Shown in pieces: positions 38,505 through 47,945 of a stretch of 64,000 nt of DNA. Each line of letters begins with the position of its first letter. Position 1 is the stretch's first letter. The stretch is from Vandiemenella viatica (Eukaryota > Arthropoda > Insecta > Orthoptera > Morabidae), in the NCBI GenBank assembly GCA_031002005.1, contig JARYHS010009186.1, positions 256,337,199 through 256,401,198 of the forward strand, in the 5' to 3' direction. A model generated the notes under the pieces. It did no database searches, was not told the DNA's origin, and was given only the letters and a program-made list of their open reading frames with translations. A program made the translations under genes and the position numbers.

Positions 38505-39138
38505 TACTTTTGTCTCTATGCTTCAATCATGTTAATTTATGATCCGTGGATTTGTCTCTTAAAAGAGTTGGCATTTATGAATATATTTATTGATTCTTGT
38601 ATAATCAAAATACTTATGTAAGATTGCAAACATTACCGATTAAATGTAACATCGCTTACAACATGTGTGAATAAAAACAATAAAAAAATCGGTCATGTGA
38701 TAAAATGTTGCATCACCAGTTTCTACAATACAGAATTTACTTCATTTCAAGATTCCCACACAGAACTTAATAAAATGTTCAGTGCCTCCGATAAATACAC
38801 AGTACATTTCAGAAAAAATGTTTACAAGATAAATTTAAGAAAACAGAGAAATTAATACAATGTTATTACAGATATCTGACTAGAACACTCACAAAGACAC
38901 CGAATCAATAGCAAAAGCTGAAGTTATTAGTCGAGCAGGTATCAGTAATAGTGAAGCACAAATCAACACACATCAAGGAAATGTCAGTATTTGTGACATG
39001 TGTTTGCGAGGAATTTCGTTAACAGATTTTGATTACTAAACAGTCGAGAAAATGCAGCGACAAGCTGCAAGAATGCGAACACTCCCAAAACGTTGACGGT
39101 TGCACACTGTGATTGGTGCTGCCGCAGACTGTTAGCGG
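38505..39138 (-). other. Possible 3' UTR of the minus-strand Cys-rich gene
   Basis: No coding frame on either strand. On the minus strand AATAAA occurs at 38,586-38,591, about 550 bp after the stop codon of the Cys-rich exon, so this could be its 3' UTR. Inference only. Confidence 0.3.
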
Positions 39139-39311
39139 TCAGTCCTGGAAGCAGCGCTTGAGGTGCTTGCTGCAGAACGGCCGCAGCTGCGTCACATTGC
39201 AGGAGTTGCAGGCAGAGACGAGTTGGTAGCAGCAGCGGCCGCCATGTTGGCAGCAGCGAGGCCAGTCCAACGCGCGAGCCTCGTCACAGTGCACACACGA
39301 CAGGCAGTCTC
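39139..39311 (-). CDS. Putative terminal exon of an unrecognised Cys-rich protein
   Basis: Minus-strand acceptor CGTGTTGCAG precedes an open segment of about 57 codons: GDCLSCVHCDEARALDWP, RCCQHGGRCCYQLVSACNSC and NVTQLRPFCSKHLKRCFQD, then a stop at 39,139-39,141. It has 13 cysteines in CxxC/CC arrangements plus histidines, as in a zinc-binding domain. GC and CpG content is far above the surrounding DNA and like the p66 coding exons. It begins in phase 1. I do not recognise the family. It is not a known transposase tail that I can name, but a mobile-element origin is not excluded. Confidence 0.45.
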
Positions 39312-39449
39312 CTGCAACACGACACAAACAGTACACAGGCGTGACTGCAACATCTTGACGTAGATTTAAACAAAAAATGCATCGCATAGTTTCCAAAAGC
39401 GACAAAAATGAGTTTACAGGCACAAAAAAAAACAATATTATTTGGATCA

Positions 39450-39995
39450 AAATGGTATGGGTAATAAGGAAAGATTTCAAAACCCTTCACTTGGAGAAAG
39501 TGATGAGGGGAGGTACCAGAAATATAAGGGAACTGGGTTACAAAATATTGGTCAGATCATTGGTTGAATATGGAACTAACATTTTGGATATCAAATACAA
39601 GAGCTGGAGGATGTGCAGAGAAGAGCAGCTAGATTTGTTTATGCAAATTATCGCAGGACCCAGTCAGTAACTGATATGATGAAGGAGCTGGATTGAGACT
39701 CATTGGAGGAAAGGAGGAGGGTGAAGAGAGTGCTTGGAATGTACAGGGCATATGTTGGTGATGGGACTTGGTGGGATGTTGGTCAGAAAATTAAGATTAG
39801 TGCATGGAAGGGGAAAGGCAACCATGACCACAAGCTGGCGCTTGATTTCATGCATAAGGAAGTGGGAACATTTTCTTTTGTTGGTAAGGGTGTCAGGGAT
39901 TGGAGTGATGAATAATTTACCAAAAACGCTTAAGGAATTTAAATTTAAAATTTGTATATCCAAAAAGTGAATGAAAATTAAATTATTATTATAGT
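39450..39995 (+). mobile_element. CR1-like LINE 3' end, split by a hAT insertion
   Basis: The end of ORF2 reads DFKTLHLEKVMRGGTRNIRE, then KILVRSLVEYGTN, then SLEERRRVKRVLGMYRAYVG- (about 39,700) and HDHKLALDFMHKE. The 3' wording TTACCAAAAACGCTTAAGGA matches the other copies. A hAT element begins at 39,996, exactly where the LINE tail should continue. Confidence 0.78.
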
Positions 39996-40599
39996 CACAG
40001 GTGGGCACAGTTAATCCAAACGTTAACTTCGTTAATCATTATTCCGTTACTTAAAAAGTTAACTTCGATAATCGTTAAAGCGTTAAATGTTTATAAATTT
40101 AACGCAAGTTAAAGTTATCCGTTAAAAGTTAACTAGTCAAAAGTCGTACTGATGTATTAGTATTATAGTACGGTAGGTATAACTGCTCTCTATCTCAAGG
40201 TGTTATGTACCATGATGCAAGTGTGGATTTATTTATAAAAATTAACAAATTGTGGTTACGCTATCGCCACAACAACGAAGTGGTATTCCTGTCTGTTTTT
40301 ATCCTTGTTGAGACTGTGATCAACATAACACTTGCAAATTGTCTTACGAGAGACAATTAAGGTACTAGTGACTTTATATATATATAAAAAAAAAATAAAA
40401 AAAAAATAAAAAAAAATAAAAAAAAATGAATGCAGAATGAAAAGCAACAATATTATAGAAAACAAGTTGGACTGGGACACCTGAATATGTGAAAACTGCG
40501 ACCAGTGAAATTTGCGGCCAACCTAAAATCTACGACCAATGTCTGTTACCTTTGTGCCACGGCCTACCTGTGACCTAAAGGCCCCTTTAGACGACCCGG

Positions 40600-41090
40600 C
40601 CTGGTTTCACTAAATCATGGCCTGCATGTTTTTACGTGAACAAATAGAACGGAAGTTAGTCAGCGACATCCTTTTACATTACAAGGCCGAAACTGCCAAA
40701 CTAGCTTCTACTTAAAAAAATAAAAATAAAAAAAAAAAAACACACACACACACAAATGTTTCGAATTAAAATTGCACATCACCTTTTTCGTAACTTATGT
40801 ATTATTTCTTTGAATTTTTTCGCACTGGTTACTGAAAGTTGAGTTTTTTGCTGATCTGCAACACTGTTTGCAGACTCCAGTGCGATACTAACTATCGATC
40901 AGGCGGCCGGTCATCCACTGGCACAGAATTTCGTCGGAGTAATGCCCGATTTGACGGCCGAACAGTTTGTCCGATTAACCTCTTCCGACACACACTGCTG
41001 ATCCGTCACTGTTGCTTCAACACCAACTGAACGCGATGTTTTTACTAAACATTTTGTAATAATAAATACACCTCATTACAGATAATAATG
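40600..41090 (+). repeat. Dispersed repeat shared with 59.5-60.0 kb
   Basis: Shared blocks with 59,540-60,010, in the same order and orientation, are ACGGAAGTTAGTCAGCGACA, then CACATCACCTTNTTC, then GGTTACTGAAAGTTGAGTTT-like wording and CTGCAACACTGTTTGCAGAC. Identity looks like 75-85% by eye. No coding frame. It sits inside the hAT element. Confidence 0.6.
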
Positions 41091-41159
41091 TTGATTTGTC
41101 AATAAGATAGGTTATGACGCTTTTTAGTTTATTTACGTTTGCAGAATTCACAATATAAA

Positions 41160-41375
41160 ATAGTCACGCCGCCGCCGGCTGAAAATGCTCGCCAAGATTT
41201 TAGCAGGCGGCAAGGGGGGGGGGGGGTAATCGGGTCAAAAGTACCCGGGTCCGCCGGCTGATGGGGGCCCCATCAACGACTGTCGGGGCCCTCAGGCCAT
41301 GAAGCCAAGAATGCGCCCATTGTCGCCCGGCCAGATTCTAGAGCTAAAAATAAAAAATGTCGCCCACTACTACAC
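41160..41375. repeat. GC-rich nested repeat, related to 42.0-42.2 kb
   Basis: Includes a G13-14 run (41,214-41,227), then GTCGGGGCCCTCAGGCC and TCTAGAGCTAAAAATAAAAA, matching TGTAGAGCTAAAAAAAAGGT and the GGCCCC boxes of the element at 42,031-42,238. Probably a second, decayed copy. Confidence 0.45.
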
Positions 41376-42011
41376 CGAACATATGATGATACGAGTGGTG
41401 GCGTGGCGCACAGTTCAAACAAACGAAAAGACGTCAATAACGTATGTAACGGACTAAAGTTAACGGAAGTCCAATTTAACGGAAGTTAAGAAGACCGTTA
41501 ATGATTTTTTAGGTTAACTTAAAAGTTAAATTTTCGCAATTTTTTTAACTTCGTTAATTAACGATTAACGGATTAACTGTTTTGTGCCCAGCTGTGATTA
41601 TAGTGATAGCATATGTCGCCATTTGAAGTGTGGGATACTTTTTTATACAGGTTGGTACCATATCTAGTCCATGTTACACTGGCCAAATCCTCAGATTTTG
41701 TAAGTTTTGTAAGTGAGTGCATGTATCAAGCAAAAATCCAACCATTTTCACTGGACTGTACAAAATGATAACTTTGGTTATTTTTCGATGCTACAATTAC
41801 ACACTGAGAAATTAAAAAATGGGTCCGCTGATTTAATTGCTCCGCAAGCCGTATCGCACTCGAAACGTTTATCGTGATTACTCCTACATACGCGGTGATG
41901 GTGTGTTAAAATCGTAAAAACTGTAACAAATCGATTTTGTGATTCAACTAGGCGTTTTATATCAAAGTTTATATACTCGTACATACAAACAAAGCAATAT
42001 GTTCGAACATA

Positions 42012-42030
42012 CACACACACACACACACAC
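42012..42030. repeat. (AC)n microsatellite
   Basis: Nine or more AC units directly abutting the left end of the 208-bp MITE. Confidence 0.85.
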
Positions 42031-42238
42031 CAGGGCCGGATTAAGACAGCGCGGGGCTCGTAGCAAATGTGAAGAAGCAGCTCTAAATTTTTACCCTCCG
42101 GGGGAAAATTGTAGAGCTAAAAAAAAGGTCACCCATCTAGCTCAGGCGCGGGGGGCTCCCTAGGAGTCACGAGGCCCCCCAGAGGGCGCGAGGCCCGTAG
42201 CATTTGCTACCTCCTGCTACGTGGTTAATCCGGTACTG
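42031..42238. mobile_element. 208-bp hAT-like MITE
   Basis: Ends CAGGGCCGGATTAA and (reverse complement) CAGTACCGGATTAA. Approximate 8-bp flank similarity (ACACACAC / ACCACACC), blurred by the microsatellite. The interior is GC-rich and inverted: GGGCTCGTAGCAAATG near the left, CGTAGCATTTGCTAC near the right. No gene. Confidence 0.7.
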
Positions 42239-42324
42239 ACCACACCAGACAGCGCCATTTCAAATATTGCTTACAGGGAAGCTTTGTGATCAGTAATGAA
42301 GTATGCCTGTTGGGTCATGCACGA

Positions 42325-43195
42325 AATTAACACAGAACACAATCAGTAACTGATATGATATGGAATAGCTGGAATTGGATGCATTGGAAGACAGGAGGGT
42401 GAAGAGAGTCACGGGAGTTGACAAGGCGTCTACTGGTAACGATGCGTAGAAAGATATTGGTGGAAGAATTAAGCATAGTGCTAGGAAGGAAAAAAATGAC
42501 CACAAGCTAGCACTCCATTTCAAGTGTGGGAAAATCTCTTCTGTAGGTAAGTTTTTCAAGGATTGGAATAAATTACCAAGATAAATGTCGCGGATCCGGT
42601 TATCATGGAATTGATGGATACGCGACCACAGACTATACCAAAAGCGCTTAACTGACTTCGAATGGTATTAAGGGGTACCTATCGTCCCACGAGCGGCGTG
42701 GTATGTACTTCAGTCGAGTACCTTATCTACTCGGATGGAGCTAATACCTGTTGTCGTCTACAGCGCGGTAGTGGATGCTTCATTTCTGCTACGAATGAAA
42801 CAGTAATTGAATATACAGAAATATATTTATAACCCTTCCACACAAAGACATAATGATGATAATACACAGAATAGAACAGTTTTATGCCGAAATAGATACA
42901 GTTTTAGAGCAGAACAGAGTACGTATGTAGTGGCGTGCTCCTGTGTTCGGTCTCGGGGCGAACCCACATACGAAGAACAGAATTACTACTGATGTGGCTT
43001 AATAATGCTACAGTTGCCTTAGCGTGGGGCATGGCACAGTACAGAAATGATGAATAATTTATCAAAAATTTTTGAAAGATTTGAAGGTTGGAATTCGTAG
43101 AGGGCAAAAGTAGGCGGGTACAGGAAAGGGGAAAAATGTGTTTACAAGGAAATCGCCACCAGAGCTCCATCACAATTCAATTAAATCTTGACAGT
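42325..43195 (+). mobile_element. CR1-like LINE 3' fragment with an insertion
   Basis: 42,330-42,585 gives the decayed C-terminus (SVTDMI, then ALEWD-like WNWMHWKTGG, then HKLALHFK-like wording). 43,035-43,195 gives the 3' tail, with GAAATCGCCACCAGAGCTCC and CATCACAATTCAATTAAATC. The 450 bp between them (about 42,586-43,034) is foreign sequence of unknown type. Confidence 0.65.
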
Positions 43196-43395
43196 TTCAA
43201 GGAACCAATCGTGCCCACATAAGCGATTATAACATTGCCGTACGAACTGAATTTAGAAGAAGAGGAGGAGATAACCGGGCCTCTCCTCTGCTTTCTACTG
43301 GGCCAACATTTCATTGACAGTTTATCAGTAAATTAACAGTGCGACTGTCAAATTCCGCGTGACGAAGTCGCTGGAGGTGCTAGTGTGCAATGCAG

Positions 43396-44125
43396 CAGTG
43401 CGGCCAGCCTGTTAGCTTTGAATATCCGTAGATGGCCGCTAAAATTTCCGTGGATTTGGCACAAAAATCCGGAGACTGAAACAATAATTATTGAAGAGAG
43501 AATCAAAATTAAGAATACTTTTTATTTCCAGGTCTTTAAAATTCGAAATACAAAATAATATTCTACATTGAAAGTAAGAAATATCTCTGAACATGTTTTA
43601 TACAGCGTCTCTTTCATCACTGCTGCTGCTGTGACTACTATCTTTTTTTGGGGGGGTACTATACATTATCTATTTTCGCTGTCGACATTAAATTTAGCAT
43701 ATCTTCGTTAACAGGAAATGTCAAATACCGCGAACATTTTGACTCTTGGATATTGGTTAATCCTTCTCGGAAGGCACTGCTGTGTAAGCCGTGCCAACGA
43801 GCTTGTTACCGTACATAAAGAGTGCGCCGATAGTTCTGTATTACGATCTTTTAAGATCTATAAAATCTATAAGCAAAAAAATTTGAACTTTATTTCAGTC
43901 GTTAGTTCACACGAGCGTTTGCAAGGAAACGATTCAGAATTATTGACAATTCTGTAATGATTAACACTGTACGCTCAAAGTTTAACAAAATACCAATAAA
44001 AGGAAAAAAATCAGCAAATAGTAAAAATAGAAAAAATCCGTAGATTTTTTAACAAAATCAGAAAATCCTAACTTTTTATAAAAATCCGTAGATCTACGGA
44101 TTAATCCGTAGAAATGGCAGCACTG
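43396..44125. mobile_element. 730-bp hAT-like element
   Basis: Ends CAGTGCGGCCA and (reverse complement) CAGTGCTGCCA, the latter followed by TTTCTACGGATTAATCCG. Flanks CAATGCAG (43,388-43,395) and CAATACAG (44,126-44,133) are an 8-bp duplication with one change. Repeated ATCCGTAGAT motifs lie near both ends. No transposase frame was recognised. Confidence 0.72.
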
Positions 44126-44485
44126 CAATACAGTCATTTTCGATAAGTCGCGGCATAAAAGACTGACTTTGTGGGATGTGGAAAGCAGCCCAATGACAGT
44201 AAAATTGAAACCGGTGTATGCATCAAAGACGCACTGTCACAGAATATTACATACACTAATTATAACAACTGCATCTATACAAGATGAAATTGTTTTGTAA
44301 GTAGTTAGTAAATTTTTGTATGGAGTTAAAGGGAGGTTAGTTAAAATTTCTTTTAATTTTTTCTGAATTTAATTTAATGTTAAAGGTATTTATCAACACA
44401 TGTATTATGTCCTCTTTGAACAAATGACAACGATTTTTAATCCATATGATCATTTTTACTCCTAGCGCCATAATTATGTGTCATA

Positions 44486-44935
44486 TACAGGGTGTTACAA
44501 AAAGGTATGGCCAAACTTTCAGGAAACATTCTTCACACACAAACAAAGAAAATATGTTATGTGGACATGTGTCCGGAAACGCTTACTTTCCATGTTAGAG
44601 CTCATTTTATTACTTCTCTTCAAATCACATTAAACATGGAATGGAAACACACAGCAACAGAACGTACCAGCGTGACTTCAAACACTTTGTTATAGGAAAT
44701 GTTCAAAATGTCCTCCGTTAGCGAGGATACATGCATCCACCCTCCGTCGCATGGAATCCCTGATACGCTGATGCAGCCCTGGAGAATGGCGTATTGTATC
44801 ACAGCCGTCCACAATATGAGCTCTAACATGGAAAGTAAGCGTTTCCGGACACATGTCTACATAACATATTTTCTTTGTTTGTGTGTGAGGAATGTTTCCT
44901 GAAAGTTTGGCCGTACCTTTTTGTAACACCCTGTA
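44486..44935. mobile_element. 450-bp foldback/MITE with about 130-bp arms
   Basis: The left arm starts TACAGGGTGTTACAAAAAGG and continues through AAACTTTCAGGAAACATTCT, ATATGTTATGTGGACATGTG and CGCTTACTTTCCATGTTAGA. The right arm repeats all of this inverted (44,809-44,935). The centre (CATCCACCCTCCGTCGCATG, CTGATGCAGCCC) is moderately GC-rich. A TA target duplication is possible. Arms differ by few bases, so insertion was recent relative to neighbours. Confidence 0.85.
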
Positions 44936-45537
44936 TTATGTGTTTCAAATAGACTGTGTAATTGGTGAAACAAAAGGACATTGGTGTGTGCCGTTCCGAA
45001 TTAGTGAAAGAGTTGAAGAATTACAGGATTGGAAAAATTGCCATCATTGAAAAACGCAGGTTGAACATAGTCCTTTGGAAGATCATTGGAAGTAACAATG
45101 ATTTTTAAACCACTGTTTCATCTGAATTTTACTTTCCTTGCGGTGAGATGTGAGAGGACGGAAGTTCTGGGCTAGGAATGTTGTGACATTTCAGAGGTCG
45201 ACCTTGTGGGGACCTTGTTCGAATAACGGGAGCCGAGACTGGTTCAGGGCACTCGAAAAATGTCACACATATCACCTAGACGCACTAGCCTCGTCTCTAA
45301 ACAGCGGTCCGGACGTGTCGTCAACGCGTACAGAGGCTGCGGTGGTTCTTGAAATCGTCTGACTCGCGCTAGCATCTTCCCTGAGGTTCTCAAAGATATT
45401 AAACATCCAGGAAACAAAATAGCACGGGATATAGTACTGCAAAGGTTAAGCCGCGTGCTGGAGAGGCGATTTGAATTGTACTAGAGAGACGGCTGAAGAA
45501 TTTGGTAGGCACTGCCCTGTACTTCGATATTAGGTTT
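44936..45537 (+). other. Intergenic; GC-rich patch at 45,150-45,380
   Basis: No gene established. The GC-rich patch contains an 83-nt minus-strand segment (45,276-45,358) bounded by AG and GT, discussed as a possible exon among the observations. Otherwise anonymous. Confidence 0.35.
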
Positions 45538-45770
45538 ACCGAGCGTGGTGGGTGAGCGGTTAACGCTCTGGCCCTGCATTCGGGAGGACGCGGGTTCGAA
45601 TCCCCGTCCGGCCATCCTGATTCGCGATTTCCATGGTTTCTCCAGATCACTCCAGGCGAATACCGGTATGGTTCCTTCGAAAGACCATGCCCGAATTTCT
45701 TCTCGTTCCTTGCCCCCACTCCTTTCCTGCCTCTAATGGCCTCGACGAGGCGTACAGCCATAAGAAAAAA
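45538..45770 (+). mobile_element. Full-length tRNA-derived SINE with target duplication
   Basis: Head GTGGTGGGTGAGCGGTTAAC (A box) and GGTTCGAATCC (B box); body and tail as in the 18.46-kb copy. ATTAGGTTT lies at 45,529-45,537 and 45,771-45,779. The tRNA-like part is better preserved here than in the other copies. Confidence 0.88.
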
Positions 45771-45779
45771 ATTAGGTTT

Positions 45780-46973
45780 TTTGTCAGTCCGTTTCCAGTT
45801 ATGAACACTACGATCATTACGGTCACTGGGTACCACGCCGACAATCAAGCTCCCATACTGAAAGTTTGCTCGTATTACCGACCAACACAATTTTAACGCA
45901 CAAGATGAGATATTTCATTACACCAAAGAAGAAGCCTTAATATCATTTATTCATATCAGAGTTTTGAAGAATATTTTTGAATAGCGATGAATTTATTTAT
46001 TCTTGGCTGTCCGGGTGACGTATCGAACTTCTTCTGTGGTCTGCTTCCAGTTCTGCCCTAGAATAATCAACTGACTCTGGCCGCGGAAGATTACGATTAC
46101 ACAGAATTTCTGGTTTAATGTGTTATTTATCGTCAACAAATCTAATGTAATCGAAGTTTTTGAGATGGCGCACTTCGCAAGTTAAAAAAAAAAAAAAATA
46201 GTTGCGTTAGTCGCAACTGGTTTAAATTCAGTTAGAATGAGACTGAACCACATTTCCGCCCTCCTTCATCTGACTGCTGTTCTTAACAGTATTTTCTAAA
46301 TATGGGTCATCAACTGCAGGTAATACCTCACTCGTCTGTATTAAGTGACTCACATAATAAATTCTCAAATCTTTCCTCTCTCCAAAATTAAAAATCTTGT
46401 ACACAACAAAAACAATTTGCTTTTCGAACTCGAACGATTCTTAACTTAGTTTTCGATAGTCAATTCTAATTCCTTTTGTACATTCACTGTGACCGTTAAT
46501 TTCGTCTTGCATATTGCAAAATACAGATAATAATTGTTAATAAATGTGAAATGGCAGGAAAAAATAACGACCTATCATTTTTATCAATTACTGTGCCCAG
46601 ATATAGTCGAAAGTCTTGAACATTTTTTACAGTTAGAAGCTCTCTGATATATCAATATTTTCGTGACACAGGAGATAATAACATTTCGCGAATGCATTCA
46701 ATTGATGCTTTGTTGATTGGCCACACTTTCCACTAACCCATTAGGAAACACTGAAGGGACAAGGCTGAAAAGTTTTGTGAGGAAAAATCGGCTACAAGGT
46801 GTAGGCTAGATATTAAAAAAAAAACGGCGTGTTAAATGTGGGTGTTGATTGGTGGGTTGCAATTGAAAATCTGTATCTTTCTCACACGACAAAAAATAAA
46901 TATTTCCTGTGTACTTCAAAATACCAAAACCTTTTAAAAAAACGAAGGGACTGAGGGAAGAAGAAATGACTTT

Positions 46974-47015
<42 letters not shown>

Positions 47016-47214
47016 TAGAAGGTAAAATTAAATGTTTTCGGCTTGGTAGTGGAACAGCGTCTTTCTTTAGCTTTAAACTACATTTAAGTTTTTACATAAT
47101 GCCCCTTTTACTTCAATACACTTGTTCCAAAGTTAAGATTTTCGAATAAAGCAGCCATTGATCAGTACCTACCTTCAGGATAGTCAGCGGGTACCATCAT
47201 GGTAACTTTCACTT
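45780..47214 (+). other. Intergenic, long T run, nothing recognised
   Basis: Contains T39 at about 46,976-47,014. A minus-strand frame near 46,020-46,110 (LIILGQNWKQTTEEVRYV) is suggestive but short and unsupported. Confidence 0.4.
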
Positions 47215-47945
47215 AATTTCGATGGAGCGCACGCTCCGGTGGTAATTTTCATACTCACGCGTTTTCCCCTTACGCTTCCTCACCTACATTTTCCCCTACT
47301 AATTTCAACTTTAAATTCATTCAGCGTTTTTAGTAATTTATTCAAATCCCTGACCCCCGTTCCCTATGATAGAAAGTCTTCCCACACTCTTATGCCTGAA
47401 TCGAGTGTCAGCTCGTATTTATGAACATCTTTTACCTTTCATTCACCTCTCTTAATTCTTCTAACAATAATTTCCATGACTCATCACCAATATACTCCTT
47501 GTACACTCCCATGACCCTCATCACCCTCCTCCTGTCTTCCAATGAATCCCATTCCATCTCCTTCATCATATCAATTACTGACTACTTTCAGCGGTAATTT
47601 CGTGAGACAAATATAGCACCCCTTCTTTGCAACCCCTCCAACCCCTGTATTTGATATACAAAATTAGGGTCCTATACTACACCATCACACCAGTAATGGT
47701 CTCACCGAAGTTTTGTAACCCAGTTTCCTTACTTATCTGGTAGATCCTCTCATTACTGTTCCCAATATCTGAAGGATTTTGAAACCTTTTCCTACTATCT
47801 GTCTGACGTATGCTGCCCACTTGAGTTTGTTATCAAATTATATGCCAGGATATTTCCATATCAAGTCTTCAACAAGGAAATCCTTTTCCCCTTTCTAATC
47901 ATAATGAACCTATGGTATCCTACCTGTGTATCTAATTAGCTGACT
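47215..47945 (-). mobile_element. CR1-like LINE 3' end abutting the minisatellite
   Basis: The minus-strand 3' terminus is at GATGGAGCGCACGCTCCGGT (about 47,222). Further in are CGAGTGTCAGCTCGTATTTA and CAATGAATCCCATTCCATCT, matching the other copies in order. The copy stops where the 60-bp repeat array begins. Confidence 0.75.

Larger units (their letters stand above)
39996..41596. mobile_element. hAT element with perfect ATTATAGT target duplication
   Basis: The left end CACAGGTGGGCACAGTTAAT and right end (reverse complement) CACAGCTGGGCACAAAACAG are flanked by ATTATAGT at 39,988-39,995 and 41,597-41,604. Subterminal GTTAACTTCGTTAATCGTTAA motifs match those of the 24.3-kb element, so both belong to one family. 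No transposase frame remains; the interior is filled with other repeats (40.6-41.4 kb). Confidence 0.85.

Noticed and set aside
38670..38685. Plus-strand AATAAA as the poly-A signal of a plus-strand gene
   Set aside because: No plus-strand gene precedes it other than a dead mariner; AT-rich chance occurrence.
46020..46110. Minus-strand segment LIILGQNWKQTTEEVRYV as an exon
   Set aside because: Only about 25 codons, no convincing acceptor or donor; kept as a note only.
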